From: Cordilura impudica
Taxonomy: Eukaryota > Arthropoda > Insecta > Diptera > Scathophagidae
DNA length: 64,000 bases
Direction of reading: 5' to 3'
Assembly (NCBI GenBank): GCA_963682025.1
Contig: OY821517.1
Location: 48,421,441 to 48,485,440, forward strand
The translations under genes and the position numbers were made by a program. Every line of letters begins with the position of its first letter. Within the stretch, counting starts at the first letter, position 1. This document shows positions 32,093-44,571 of this stretch, one piece after another. The notes under the pieces are model-generated. The model had not been told where the DNA came from and did not search any database. It saw nothing but the letters and a program-made list of their open reading frames with translations.

Positions 32093-33105
32093 GTAATAAT
32101 TTCAGAAAAAATTAACATAACTTAAAAGTATTCAATTTTATGCTGTTGACAAAACAGTGGAAACCATGGTCTTGGGGGGTGGATGATTCTTATAACGAAC
32201 GATTCTATTAGGTTATTATAGTAAAACTCCCAAAGCGTTTGGTCCCGTGTGGTTATAAGCAAATTTTAGGGTCGTTTAAATATTTCATTATTTTCCAACA
32301 TTATTCCAGTTCATGTGTTCTTTAGCAAAATTAATGCTAGCCATACGATTTTACTCTGATATCAGTGACGCTAACAATGAAGATCAGCCCTCAATTGCTC
32401 GTCGGGAAACAGTTCAAGCACATAGTTTTACTTTCTTTAATTAGCATTTTTGTACATTTTTAAACGCTCTTGCTATTACTGTTTTGACTCGTTTTATGAG
32501 GCCTGCGCCACAAACTGAAATTGTGAATTTAATCATAGAATATTTCTCACAAATATTCTTTTGCTTACGACCATCACTAAAATCATTTATTATTCTGGTT
32601 TTTAACTCTTCATAAAACTATATTCTTGCCATTATTTTATAATAATTGAAAGAAAACGTCAGAATCTATAAATATTTAAATAATATTTTCTTTCACACCT
32701 TCTTATATTTTTAAATCAACTCTGGTAAAGAGTTTTAAAAGCTACCATTGCTTTGGCATCACTAAAAAAAATATTTAATTTTCGTTTAATAATTTTTTTT
32801 AATTGTATTTTTTTTAACAAATTTGTTATATTTCAATAGAGAAGAGAACATACCAAAGAGTGATTTCACAAAAAAAAATACATAATTTTAGGGCTAAACG
32901 CGAAACTATTAAAAAACAAAATTGGCAAATTTAGAATTTTGTAAAAGTTTTAAATTTTTTGCCACCTACTTTATTTAAGTACCAATTTTTTATTCATATT
33001 AGGTTCGAAAATTATTCAAATTATAAAGATAAAAAAAATAAGATTTATTTGTAAAAATAAATGTTCGGTTTAGACAGACTATACTTTTCTTAAATGTTTC
33101 TTTTT

Positions 33106-33800
33106 AAGAAAATGTATTTTCAAATGAAAATTTTCCAGTTGAAAAGCACCAGTTTTCTATTTTTTGACAGTTTTTACTCCCAAAAGGCTCGAATTGAAAC
33201 AAATTTTATTATGTGTCTGGTGGAATCTACACATCAAATTTCATATTCCTAAATTATTTTGTAAATAAGATACAAAAAGGTACCCTTTTACACGTACGGT
33301 CCGTTTTTACAGCCGAATTTCCAAAACTTTTCCTCTCATCTGATGTTTCTATCTGTAGTGGAATCCACAAACTGTTTTTATGTTCGTTTGTTTTCAAATG
33401 TAAATTTGTTCCCCTTTTTGGCCGTTAATCGTCCCCAGAACGTAAGAATTAGTAGGTAATAAATACATTATTGCTTGATGCCCATGTATTCGTTGGATTC
33501 TGTATATCAAAATTCATATATATAGATTAATATGTTAAGAAGATCCAGAAATGTAAAACGTTTGCCCTTTTTGGCCGTTTTTACCCCCTTACCTTACCTT
33601 TCACACCAAATTTCATATTACTAGACTCATTTGTTACCATTTTCCCCTTTTTGTCCGCTTTTATCCCCTTAATGTATGATTTTTTCAAAATCCCTTCTTA
33701 GTGGATCTTTAAGCCGAGAGAGGAATATACGATCCAAATACCAAGTTTCTGGGCCGAAGGGTTAGGGCGGGGCGATGATGATCAATCACGCAACTCTTTT
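33106..33800 (+). repeat. Dispersed repeat Q (copy a; repeated at 35905-36599)
   Basis: Begins AAGAAAATGTATTTTCAAAT and ends GGGCGATGATGATCAATCAC GCAACTC; between them are imperfect units built on 'TTTTTGGCCGTTTTTACCCC' and 'GGTGGAATCTACA'. Copy b (37,394-38,140) has the same start, order and end but is clearly diverged. Confidence 0.7.
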
Positions 33801-33839
33801 TTACATGGGAAGGAAAAAATTAAAAACTTTATTTATACC

Positions 33840-34590
33840 AACTATTCAAAAACTTAGTGGTATAGGGTATAATGACTTTGTGCTGAAGCTTGTAGCTATC
33901 AAAAATATTTTATTATGCCCATCGACACAGAGTCAATTTCGCGATCTTCGTCCGTTCGTCTGTGTAAAACTTGTAAATAAACTACAGGTCGCAAATATGA
34001 ATATAATTTTATAAAATTTGGTATATAAACTTCTACCAGCCACAGGAAAAACGCTATTGAAATTGGTAAAAATGGGTGCATGTTCAGATCTAGTCCACAT
34101 TCAAATGACTTCTATGAGATCGACTTAACTTGCCATAAGATCCAAATTATCAGATAGATCTCAGTCAAATTGGGTTTGTGTGTGTTCATTACATCAATTA
34201 ATGAGTAGTCCAAAAAATAAATCATGTAGAAGATTTCTTAGTCATAGCCCCCATATAAAACTGCTTCCCGATCTTTACTGAAATCTATCAAAAGCAAAAT
34301 ATTGCACAAATTTTTCTCAAATAAGGCTTGCATATGTTTTTGCAAAAAATAAATGACTTTACCAAATATGGTCAGGAGCGGTCCATTTTTCGACCTAGTT
34401 TCCATATATATATAGCATCCAATATGAAGTTTTTCAGATCTACAGGAAAAAAATTTATAAAAATTCCACTCAGATTTGGTTTACGCCTATTTTCTAAACC
34501 CAATTAGTCAAACCTAAGAGCAATTCTCTAAACGCATGGTATAGAGTATCGGTCTGGACCGACTACAATTTTCTTACTGGTTTTTTTTTT
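33840..34590 (+). repeat. Dispersed fly repeat, copy 2 (repeated at 36639-37389)
   Basis: Begins at a GGTATAGGGTATAATGACTT block and ends 'CGGTCTGGACCGACTACAAT'. Same layout as the copies at 17.9 and 51.15 kb. It separates two copies of repeat Q, so it probably inserted between or into them. Confidence 0.7.
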
Positions 34591-34747
34591 TTTTAAGAAA
34601 ATGTATTTTCAAATGAAAATTTACCAGTGGAAAAGTACCAGTTTTCCCAATTTTTGGGCCGTTTTATGCACCATAATTGCTCAAATTAAAACAAATTTTA
34701 TTCTTGTCCGATGTTTGTGTCTCTGGTGGAATCTACATATCAAATTT

Positions 34748-37546
34748 GTTTTGATTTCACAAAGCCTTTTCTATGTGAATTAAAACAGAAATAATATTCT
34801 TATTGAAATAAGACAACAGCAGAAAACTCGTAGATTTAAGAATTTTTTCATTTACGAGTTTTTTTTTGTGATAGTGGTTTTAAGAACAGGGGTAATAATT
34901 TCAGAAAAAATTAACATAACTTAAAAGTATTCAATTTTATGCTGTTGACAAAACAGTGGAAACCATGGTCTTGGGGGGTGGATGATTCTTATAACGAACG
35001 ATTCTATTAGGTTATTATAGTAAAACTCCCAAAGCGTTTGGTCCCGTGTGGTTATAAGCAAATTTTAGGGTCGTTTAAATATTTCATTATTTTCCAACAT
35101 TATTCCAGTTCATGTGTTCTTTAGCAAAATTAATGCTAGCCATACGATTTTACTCTGATATCAGTGACGCTAACAATGAAGATCAGCCCTCAATTGCTCG
35201 TCGGGAAACAGTTCAAGCACATAGTTTTACTTTCTTTAATTAGCATTTTTGTACATTTTTAAACGCTCTTGCTATTACTGTTTTGACTCGTTTTATGAGG
35301 CCTGCGCCACAAACTGAAATTGTGAATTTAATCATAGAATATTTCTCACAAATATTCTTTTGCTTACGACCATCACTAAAATCATTTATTATTCTGGTTT
35401 TTAACTCTTCATAAAACTATATTCTTGCCATTATTTTATAATAATTGAAAGAAAACGTCAGAATCTATAAATATTTAAATAATATTTTCTTTCACACCTT
35501 CTTATATTTTTAAATCAACTCTGGTAAAGAGTTTTAAAAGCTACCATTGCTTTGGCATCACTAAAAAAAATATTTAATTTTCGTTTAATAATTTTTTTTA
35601 ATTGTATTTTTTTTAACAAATTTGTTATATTTCAATAGAGAAGAGAACATACCAAAGAGTGATTTCACAAAAAAAAATACATAATTTTAGGGCTAAACGC
35701 GAAACTATTAAAAAACAAAATTGGCAAATTTAGAATTTTGTAAAAGTTTTAAATTTTTTGCCACCTACTTTATTTAAGTACCAATTTTTTATTCATATTA
35801 GGTTCGAAAATTATTCAAATTATAAAGATAAAAAAAATAAGATTTATTTGTAAAAATAAATGTTCGGTTTAGACAGACTATACTTTTCTTAAATGTTTCT
35901 TTTTAAGAAAATGTATTTTCAAATGAAAATTTTCCAGTTGAAAAGCACCAGTTTTCTATTTTTTGACAGTTTTTACTCCCAAAAGGCTCGAATTGAAACA
36001 AATTTTATTATGTGTCTGGTGGAATCTACACATCAAATTTCATATTCCTAAATTATTTTGTAAATAAGATACAAAAAGGTACCCTTTTACACGTACGGTC
36101 CGTTTTTACAGCCGAATTTCCAAAACTTTTCCTCTCATCTGATGTTTCTATCTGTAGTGGAATCCACAAACTGTTTTTATGTTCGTTTGTTTTCAAATGT
36201 AAATTTGTTCCCCTTTTTGGCCGTTAATCGTCCCCAGAACGTAAGAATTAGTAGGTAATAAATACATTATTGCTTGATGCCCATGTATTCGTTGGATTCT
36301 GTATATCAAAATTCATATATATAGATTAATATGTTAAGAAGATCCAGAAATGTAAAACGTTTGCCCTTTTTGGCCGTTTTTACCCCCTTACCTTACCTTT
36401 CACACCAAATTTCATATTACTAGACTCATTTGTTACCATTTTCCCCTTTTTGTCCGCTTTTATCCCCTTAATGTATGATTTTTTCAAAATCCCTTCTTAG
36501 TGGATCTTTAAGCCGAGAGAGGAATATACGATCCAAATACCAAGTTTCTGGGCCGAAGGGTTAGGGCGGGGCGATGATGATCAATCACGCAACTCTTTTT
36601 TACATGGGAAGGAAAAAATTAAAAACTTTATTTATACCAACTATTCAAAAACTTAGTGGTATAGGGTATAATGACTTTGTGCTGAAGCTTGTAGCTATCA
36701 AAAATATTTTATTATGCCCATCGACACAGAGTCAATTTCGCGATCTTCGTCCGTTCGTCTGTGTAAAACTTGTAAATAAACTACAGGTCGCAAATATGAA
36801 TATAATTTTATAAAATTTGGTATATAAACTTCTACCAGCCACAGGAAAAACGCTATTGAAATTGGTAAAAATGGGTGCATGTTCAGATCTAGTCCACATT
36901 CAAATGACTTCTATGAGATCGACTTAACTTGCCATAAGATCCAAATTATCAGATAGATCTCAGTCAAATTGGGTTTGTGTGTGTTCATTACATCAATTAA
37001 TGAGTAGTCCAAAAAATAAATCATGTAGAAGATTTCTTAGTCATAGCCCCCATATAAAACTGCTTCCCGATCTTTACTGAAATCTATCAAAAGCAAAATA
37101 TTGCACAAATTTTTCTCAAATAAGGCTTGCATATGTTTTTGCAAAAAATAAATGACTTTACCAAATATGGTCAGGAGCGGTCCATTTTTCGACCTAGTTT
37201 CCATATATATATAGCATCCAATATGAAGTTTTTCAGATCTACAGGAAAAAAATTTATAAAAATTCCACTCAGATTTGGTTTACGCCTATTTTCTAAACCC
37301 AATTAGTCAAACCTAAGAGCAATTCTCTAAACGCATGGTATAGAGTATCGGTCTGGACCGACTACAATTTTCTTACTGGTTTTTTTTTTTTTTAAGAAAA
37401 TGTATTTTCAAATGAAAATTTACCAGTGGAAAAGTACCAGTTTTCCCAATTTTTGGGCCGTTTTATGCACCATAATTGCTCAAATTAAAACAAATTTTAT
37501 TCTTGTCCGATGTTTGTGTCTCTGGTGGAATCTACATATCAAATTT
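34748..37546 (+). repeat. 2,799 bp tandem duplication, unit 2
   Basis: Identical to unit 1 as far as I could compare by eye. The junction shares ATTT (34744-34747) with both outer breakpoints (31945-31948 and 37543-37546), i.e. 4 bp microhomology. Beyond 37546 the interrupted repeat simply continues. Confidence 0.95.
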
Positions 37547-38140
37547 CATATTCCTAAATTCCTTCGTAAAGAAGATGTAAAAAGGTACCAGTTTTCCCAT
37601 TTTTGCCCATTTGAGCCCCTTTACATCTGAATTTCCAAAAGTTTTTCTTCCATCTGATGTTTCTATCTCTATTTCACATTCTTAGATTCGTTTTTTTAGA
37701 AGATACCAAGTGTACAATTTTTCCCCATTTTGGCCGTTTTTCCTCCCCTAGACGTTAGAATTAGCAATAAATTCATTATTGACTGATGCCCATGTATTCG
37801 GTGGAGTCTGTATACCAAAGTTCATATATATAGAGAAATATGTTAAGATGCAAAAAGGTACCTTTTTACCCTTTTTGGACGTTTTTTCCCCTTAAATGGC
37901 GGAATTTCGAAAAAGTTAATCCTGAGCCCATGTTTGTTTCTTGAATGGAGTCTACACACTAAATTTCATATTCCTAGACTCATTTGTTACTATTTTCTCG
38001 CTTTTTGTCCGCTTTTGCCCCCTTAATGTAAGAATTTTTAAAAATCCCTTCTTAGTGGATCTTTACGCCGAGAGGGCGTAAGTTTGGGCTGTGCGAAGGG
38101 TTTGGGCTGGGCGATGATAATCAATCACGCAACTCTTTTA
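37394..38140 (+). repeat. Dispersed repeat Q, copy b
   Basis: Starts AAGAAAATGTATTTTCAAAT and ends GCGATGATAATCAATCACGC AACTC. The right breakpoint of the tandem duplication (37546) lies inside this copy, which is why unit 1 carries only its first 150 bp (34,595-34,747). Confidence 0.7.
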
Positions 38141-40012
38141 TCTATAATACTAGCTGGACCCGGCAAACGTTGTTTTGCCCTCAATGAATTTTTATTTTAG
38201 TTAGAATCTGTATATACCTATATAAAATGTGTGACGAAGATCTCCAGATAATAAAATGAGAGCTTCACCAAAAAATCTTTCATTGCCTTTCAAATCTTTT
38301 ATCAAATCAAATCACAATGATTGTGAGCCATGGTACATTCATCCCAAATAAAAATACTGCATTTTTGCAGAACTTTTGCCATACCGGAATGTTTTTTGAT
38401 ATTACAGACGGCATTCTCATTTTTTTGTACGTTTAACGGTGATTTGAGTGCTGAATGAGCTGTGCGGCCACCATGCAATAATGTAGCGGCTTTTTCCTTC
38501 TTTTTCGTTAGAATATTTATATATAAAAACGTTTGTGAGTTTATTTATTAAAATTTATATAAATTTGACAACTCATTATTTTTCGAACGACAGCGCCATC
38601 TACCGGGTCCAATAAAAAAATGTTTCTAACATACATATATGTACATTCTTAGTTTCATTAAAATCACACCATAAATAAGAATATTCGAAATAACTTTACC
38701 CAGCGCCACCTATCGGGTCCATTTATGCATACAAAAATTTCTTATGACGAAACATACGTTCATTCTGAATTGCAGTCAAATCGCGCTGAAAGTAAAAATT
38801 TTTGTTTTTAACTTGACCCCAACGCCAGCTAGAGGGTTAAAACTAAAAAAAAAACACAGAAGAGCTCGAACCGAACCTATGCTGGAAATCCTACCTCGAC
38901 AGCTCTTATGGTTCCGGAGATCATTCGTTACAATCAAATGCATCAACGTTTTTATATATACGCCACGCCCCTTTGCCCACTAACAACTTTATATAGCTAA
39001 GGTCTTATTATTTCGCAAAAATATCCTTTTGTGAAAATTTCATGACGATCCTTCCAGTAGTTTAGAAGATATTACGATTTTTTATTTTTCTAAAAAGGGG
39101 CGTGGTCCCGCCCACTTTTCTTCTTGTATGTATTTCTATTCATGCTAATACCATATGTACCAAATATGACTGCTGTAGGTAAAAAAATTCCCGTGATATG
39201 ACTTTTTCAAATTTTGGGTTATATGGGCGTGGCACCGCCCCTTCGTCCAATCAAAAATTTATATAGCATATTATTCCTTCCAGAGTCACAGTAACACGCT
39301 CTGAAAATTTCAGGAAGATCGGTTCTTTGGTTTGGCCTCCTATAAAGCACAAACAAACACACATTAATTTTTATATATATAGATAGATTGAAAGCAGATT
39401 AATTATGATTTAAGGTAAAATGGGGCGAAAAAGGGGGACTTGGTAATAAAAAAATGTATGGCTACCTTACCTGTAGATAAAAAGTGTATAAAACTTTAGA
39501 TAAATACATATTACAAAAAAATTATTTTGTATAGCAAACATTGTTAGTGGTATAAGTAAAAAAAGGGGGCGGTGAAATGGGCGTGGTTCATAGTTATATG
39601 GCGACGTTAACAGTATTAAGAGCAATATACTACCAAATAAAAAAATCCGTTGGAAGGAACAAATTTGTACAGAGAAAAAAAAGTTTAAAACTTTCAAACA
39701 AAATTTGGCGTGAAAAGGGGCGTGAAAGGGGGCGTGGCGTAAGAAATGTTTATTTCTACCTCGCCTGGAGTATAATGTGTATACAATTTGAAGTAAATCT
39801 GTTAAAAACTATATGGGAGCAATTACATAATTTTAAAAAAGTGGGCGTAAAAGTGGGCGTGGTCAAAAAAAAAGTACCCTATTAATCATGCCAGAGTCCC
39901 AGTTAAATGCTGTAAAAATTTCAGGAAGATCGGTCCAGAGGTTTGGTCTCCTATAAGGTACACACAAACAAACAAACAAATAAACAAACACACATTCAAT
40001 TTTATATATATA
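38141..40012 (+). repeat. Dispersed repeat with ACTAGCTGGACCCGGC start and GGGCGTGG boxes
   Basis: Starts TCTATAATACTAGCTGGACC CGGCAAACGTTG. The 3' region occurs twice: 'TTTCAGGAAGATCGGT' with 'ACAAACAAACACACATTAAT' and TTTATATATATAGAT at 39,308-39,385 and again at 39,917-40,014. Boxes GGGGCGTGG / CACGCCC are frequent between. Such ACTAGCTGxCCCGGC repeats are widespread in insects; I do not assign a class. The plus-strand frames at 38,744 and 39,577 have no domain. Confidence 0.55.
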
Positions 40013-40367
40013 GATTAATAGGCTAGGCGATTTCTTGTGACCGATGTTTTGTTCTACCGTTTTATTCCGATTTTAACCAAGCGTATATTATTTGAAAGGT
40101 ATTTCTTTTTAGCCGTTTTGCAGATTTACAGATTTTTAAATTTTTTCCTTTATTTTGAGTAAATTGCATTTAAAGTTGCTACTAACACATACATAAAATT
40201 ACACATATGCTATGTGTGTGTTCATTGAATTTGTTAATGTGTTTGTTGATGAGTTTGTCATCTTCATTCCCAATAATAATGAACCAAAAAAGTGTTGGTT
40301 TGTGAATTGGCTAAATTGAAAGTTGCCTAGAAATTGCACTCGAATTTCGAGTGCTGGAATCTGCTTG
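40013..40367 (+). mobile_element. Helitron-like copy J, end mutated
   Basis: Joined directly to the TATATATAGA tail of the preceding repeat: ATTAATAGGCTAGGCG, family interior, hairpin GCACTCGAATTTCGAGTGC, then CTGCTTG in place of CTGCTAG before T. Confidence 0.75.
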
Positions 40368-41005
40368 TATATATAGATAGATAAAAGCTTCGCAAGTTTG
40401 CACTCAATTTTTGTCTGACAATACAACATCCAAAGCACATTAATTTTGCATCCAAAATTAAAATATCGCGTGGCCCAGTAAATAGTTATTTGAAAAATTT
40501 GTCTTTTGTTTCAGATTGAAATTCCGATTAGAAAGTGAAAAATTTAGAAAATATTCACCCACTTTTTTTTTATGTTAAAAATGTTTTTATTTTATCATGC
40601 ATGTAGTAAGCAATATAATACACTTTTTTTTAATGTTTTCCTTTTGTTTTTAAAATACACAGTGTTCTCCATATATCCTTTGTTTCTCTTCCTGACCTAA
40701 AAGCTGTATGCATGAAACAATGGTCACTAGAAAAAATAATATATAGTCGTGTAGATTCTGGTACAAGTTAAAGGAAGTAGTTTTTTGCAGTTTTTAATGG
40801 TAATTTTCATTTTTATATTAACGCACACATACATGTGTATTCAAATGTTTGCATGTTTTACTGTAAGTGTGTGCAACTACATCATAAATTGTGTTTAAAT
40901 TGACTTGTGCTACTAAGAATGTGTATAATAGTCAAATGTAGTTACATCTACTAAGTATACTACATATATGTAGTCGTACTGGCAGTTTACACTTAGCAAT
41001 ATTTA
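40368..41005. other. No gene seen
   Basis: AT-rich; no supported frame or repeat. Confidence 0.5.
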
Positions 41006-41150
41006 ATTATAATTAAATTAATTTTCTATTTTAATTTTAAAGAAAATAAAGAAGGTTACAGTTGCATCATTAAATTTATTATATTTATTATAATTAAATT
41101 AATTTTAAAGAAAATAAAAAAGGTTACAGTTGCATCATTAAATTTATTTG
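41006..41150 (+). repeat. Imperfect tandem duplication of about 75 bp
   Basis: The block ATAATTAAATTAATTTT ... AAGAAAATAAARAAGGTTAC AGTTGCATCATTAAATTTATT occurs twice in a row. Confidence 0.75.
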
Positions 41151-41477
41151 TCGCATTTCTGTACAAAATTGGGTACATTTAATTAAATTTTGTAAAGTGT
41201 ATAAGTCGGGTTATGTGTGTCTATTTGTTTCTGTTTGAGTTTGCAAACAAAATAATGGTAGTCTTTGTGTGTATGTGTGTGTGTATTTTATTGAAATGAA
41301 ATAAGGTCATAATAATGCAAAAAGTATGTTAATTGTTAAACTTTTGTAAGCAAACAACAGTCAGAATGAAACAAAGTTAAACTAAATCAAAGTATTTTCA
41401 TGTATAAAACCTCAAACTATGAGTTGTTGGAATGATTGAAATACAATTTTTATTTTATTGTAAACAATACAAAAAAT

Positions 41478-41724
41478 CATATGAGTCCGATCACAGGGAA
41501 GATGTGTAAACATCTAGTAATTACAGATTTTTTTATGTATTTTTTTTAAAATCAAACAGAAAGCGTCATCTATCATAAGCGTATCTATCATAATTTTTTC
41601 ACCAATACAATCATAAGTCACACAGCGTTATGTGTCAGCTCTCACCTATTACGTTTACACTGTTTTTGTGATTGTATTGTGAAATAGAAATTTACCCCCC
41701 TGCGCGTATAGATGTTTACACATA
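41478..41724 (+). repeat. Dispersed repeat 'GATGTGTAAACATC', copy 3
   Basis: ATGAGTCCGATCACAGGGAA, GATGTGTAAACATCTA, AGAAAGCGTCATCTATC, TTTTTGTGATTGTATTGTG, then ACCCCCCTGCGCGTATAGAT GTTTACACAT. Start and end words form a 16 bp inverted pair (GATGTGTAAACATCTA / TAGATGTTTACACAT). Confidence 0.75.
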
Positions 41725-41769
41725 AAAAAAAAAGAAAAAATAACATCCAAAGCAGTGAAAAACTCGAAT

Positions 41770-41825
41770 TCGGAAGTTGTCTTTTAGGTCGGAAGTTGTC
41801 TTTTAGGTCGGAAGTTGTCTTTTAT
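41770..41825 (+). repeat. Short tandem repeat, 19 bp x 3
   Basis: GGAAGTTGTCTTTTAGGTC occurs as two full units and a third that changes after GTCTTTTA. Confidence 0.9.
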
Positions 41826-42071
41826 GAACCCTGTGAAAATACAGAGCAAACAGTTTTTTACCGCTCCGCACAAAAGTTTGGATAAAGGAAATGTTTGGGA
41901 GTTTCCAAACTTGCTTAAAGTTTAAGAACCCGAAACTACATATATAAAACTCAATATTTACTGCCAATAGGCTAGAACAGCAGTCACATCTTGTCTAGTC
42001 ACATAATAAATAATCTTCTGAATTATTGCAAAGCTTATCATTGAAAACGTTGTGATTAAAACAGCCACATA

Positions 42072-42386
42072 TCTATAATATTAATAGGCCAGGCGATTTC
42101 TTGTGACTGATGTTTTGTTCTACCATTTTATCCCGATTTTGACCAAACGTATATTATTTGAAAGGTATTTCTTTTTAGCCGATTTGCAGATTTACAGATT
42201 TTATATTTTTTTCCTTTATTTTGTTTTTTAAATTTGTTTATGTGTTTGTAATAAAAATGAGTTTGGTTTTTGTGTTGATTTGTGAATTGGCTACAATTGA
42301 TTAGCATACTTTTAGGGTCTTTATTTTATGAAAAAATAAAATTTCCTAGAATTTGCGCTCGAATTTCGAGAGCTGGAATCTGCTAG
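42072..42386 (+). mobile_element. Helitron-like non-autonomous element, copy K
   Basis: TCTATAATATTAATAGG after A, hairpin GCGCTCGAATTTCGAGAGC, CTGCTAG before T. 315 bp; the internal GTTGCTACTAACACATAC segment is deleted. Confidence 0.85.
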
Positions 42387-44215
42387 TTAGGTATAATTTT
42401 CTTTTCTTTTCAATCTAATCCGTTTAAAATATTTCCAATTTGATTTATGTAGATTCAATTTCATTAGTTCTAGTTTGAATAATTAACAGTTGTTTGAATT
42501 TAAATTTAATTGGTTCGTTAATGCTACAATTAAATCCAAAGCGAGGTTCTTTCTTAAATAAATTGCATAAAAACTTTGAACAAAAAAGACTCAGTAATCT
42601 GTAGCTGACGAAAGCTTTTCTGCCCAGCTACATGTCCAGGAAAAATACTGTACTTCATTTTTATGACGGTATAGATACCGTATAAAAGTTTAATGTTTTC
42701 ACTAAACCAAAAAAGCTTTAAAGCTTTGATTTGTGTAAGAGAGAGACAGGAACAATGTAAAGAGTACAAAAAAGGTTTTATAAGCTGTAAAATAAAATGG
42801 CGACTGTTTAAAAATGGCCTTAGTAACTCAACAGCAACAACAACATACAAGAAAAATATGTTTCTTGTTTCATAATGTATGTATTACTGGGGGTTGGGGA
42901 TGGATTCATGCAATTTTTCAATTCTTTTTTTGTAAAAATTATTTACATTTACATTTTTTTTTTGACCATCGAAACAAATATGTATTTTAAAATGAGTGTA
43001 GGTAAAGAGAAATTTAGGAAAAAAAAATCATGAAAACAGAAATCGTGAAACATTTTCTAGCCCGGGGGTAGAACCCCATTCGTCGCCATGTTGCATGCAA
43101 GTTTCAACAACAGCCACATGACCATGTCAGCTCTCTCTGAGCTCTCTGAAAAATTCATAAGTACAAAATAAAAACTTTAGAAAACAAAATTTGCACAATT
43201 TCAAGGAAACGGAAACGTACTGAAAAATGAAACAGAGAATGTAAAATAATGCGTTTTTTTTTTTCAAAGTTGGTTTTTGATTATCTCCACATCATCTAAA
43301 ACTGAATGTCCTTAAATATTATGTATGCATGTCTCTTTTTATGAATTTTAAAGGACATTATTAGTTGGAGAGTGCGTGATAAACGAAAAATATTATATAA
43401 ATATATACTAAAGAAAAATCAATATGAATGAATCTCTTTCCAGTTTGTTTTTCTGAAAAAATATATATAAAAATAATGTACTTTTCTGCTTTGTTGTTAT
43501 CGTTTTTCCTACACTTATTTATCCTGCGCTAAGTGGTGTGTGTGTATGTATACGTATGCTTGGCATATCTGCTGATTTTTCACAACAAATTACATGCTTG
43601 TATGTTGTTGGTGCTTCTTGTTGGTTTTCTTTTGTTTTTATTACTTTTTGTTTTTTTTTTGCTATATGAGTTTGTATATTGTTTGTACGAGTTTTATTAT
43701 GATTTCGGGTGTTTTCTTGCAACCTTTTTTTTTTTTTTGTTTTGGGTTGTAGTAATTTTGAGTTTTGTTATTATTAAAAAGAGTTTATAAATATTTACAT
43801 TACCATTAACATTATAATATTTAAGTGAGATAAATACCAAGTGCGACAAAATAACCAAAGCACTTAGAAACATAAATCCATTGTTAAGTCACTATTAGAA
43901 ATAGCTGGTAAAAACTAAACATTATGGGCTCTATAGGAAGAGATTTTTTAGCTCTTTTTGATTACATGCTAAAAAATATCTATTCAGAAGAAGTGATTTA
44001 TTATGGCATCCTAATTAAAATATTTATAAATTTAATAAACAATTCTTACAAAACTGCCTGTTTTGTTTACTTTACTAAATAACAAAAAAAAAAAAATTTT
44101 TTTCAATAATGGTTATTGTTAACCAAAAAAAATATTTGGTTGCTATAATGGTTATTCATAACCAAAAAAAAATATTTCTCACTTCAATTGGTTAAAATAA
44201 CTAAAATTCTATATA
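42387..44215. other. No gene seen
   Basis: AT-rich, with a somewhat GC-richer patch near 43,060-43,160 (CTAGCCCGGGGGTAGAACCC) in which I found neither a tRNA fold nor an open frame. T-rich low complexity at 43,610-43,750 creates an artificial hydrophobic frame. Near 44,100-44,190 a short AACCAAAAAAAATATTTGGT palindrome recurs. Confidence 0.45.
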
Positions 44216-44571
44216 CTAGAAGATTCCAGCCCTCGAAATTAGAGTGCAAATTCTAGGCAATTTTATTTTTTTCATTAAATAAAGACCCTAAAGATATGCT
44301 AATCAATTATAGCCAATTCACAAATCAACACAAAAATACAAACTCATTTTTATTACAAACACATTAACAAATTTAATAAACACACACATAACATTATATA
44401 ACTTTAAATGCAATTTACTCAAAATAAAGGAAAAAAATTTAAAATCTGTAAATCTGCAAATCGGCTAAAAAGAAATACCTTTCAAATAATTTACGTTTGG
44501 TCAAAATCGGGATAAAACGGTAGAACAATACATCGGTCACAAGAAATTGTCTAGCCTATTAATATTATAGA
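44216..44571 (-). mobile_element. Helitron-like non-autonomous element, copy L
   Basis: CTAGAAG after A at 44216 (one change from CTAGCAG), hairpin CTCGAAATTAGAG (one mismatch), and ...ATTATAGA before T. 356 bp. Confidence 0.8.

Larger units (their letters stand above)
31949..34747 (+). repeat. 2,799 bp tandem duplication, unit 1
   Basis: From 31949 onward every base compared matches the sequence 2,799 bp downstream, with no indel even in a T14 run (34,581 against 37,380). Unit 1 contains the end of the miniature element, AT-rich spacer, a repeat (33.1-33.8 kb), a dispersed fly repeat (33.84-34.59 kb) and the start of a second copy of the 33.1 kb repeat. The segment has no supported gene; frames at 33,213, 33,775 and 34,601 reappear identically in unit 2 and have no domain. 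Confidence 0.95.

Noticed and set aside
33213..34014. Two frames repeated identically at 36,012 and 36,574
   Set aside because: Identity is due to the 2,799 bp duplication, not to protein conservation; both lie in dispersed repeats.
38141..39387. A further Helitron-like copy, because it begins TCTATAATACTAG after an A
   Set aside because: The sequence after the first nine bases is that of a different dispersed repeat, and no hairpin plus CTAG end is found at its right side.
43060..43110. Possible tRNA from the AGCCCGGGGGTAGAACCCC patch
   Set aside because: No cloverleaf, no T-arm GTTCRA and no acceptor stem could be formed around it.
43533..43790. 85-codon very hydrophobic frame, possible membrane protein
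   Set aside because: It is the translation of a T-rich low-complexity stretch (Leu/Phe/Val only) and its opposite strand gives an equally long Lys/Asn frame.
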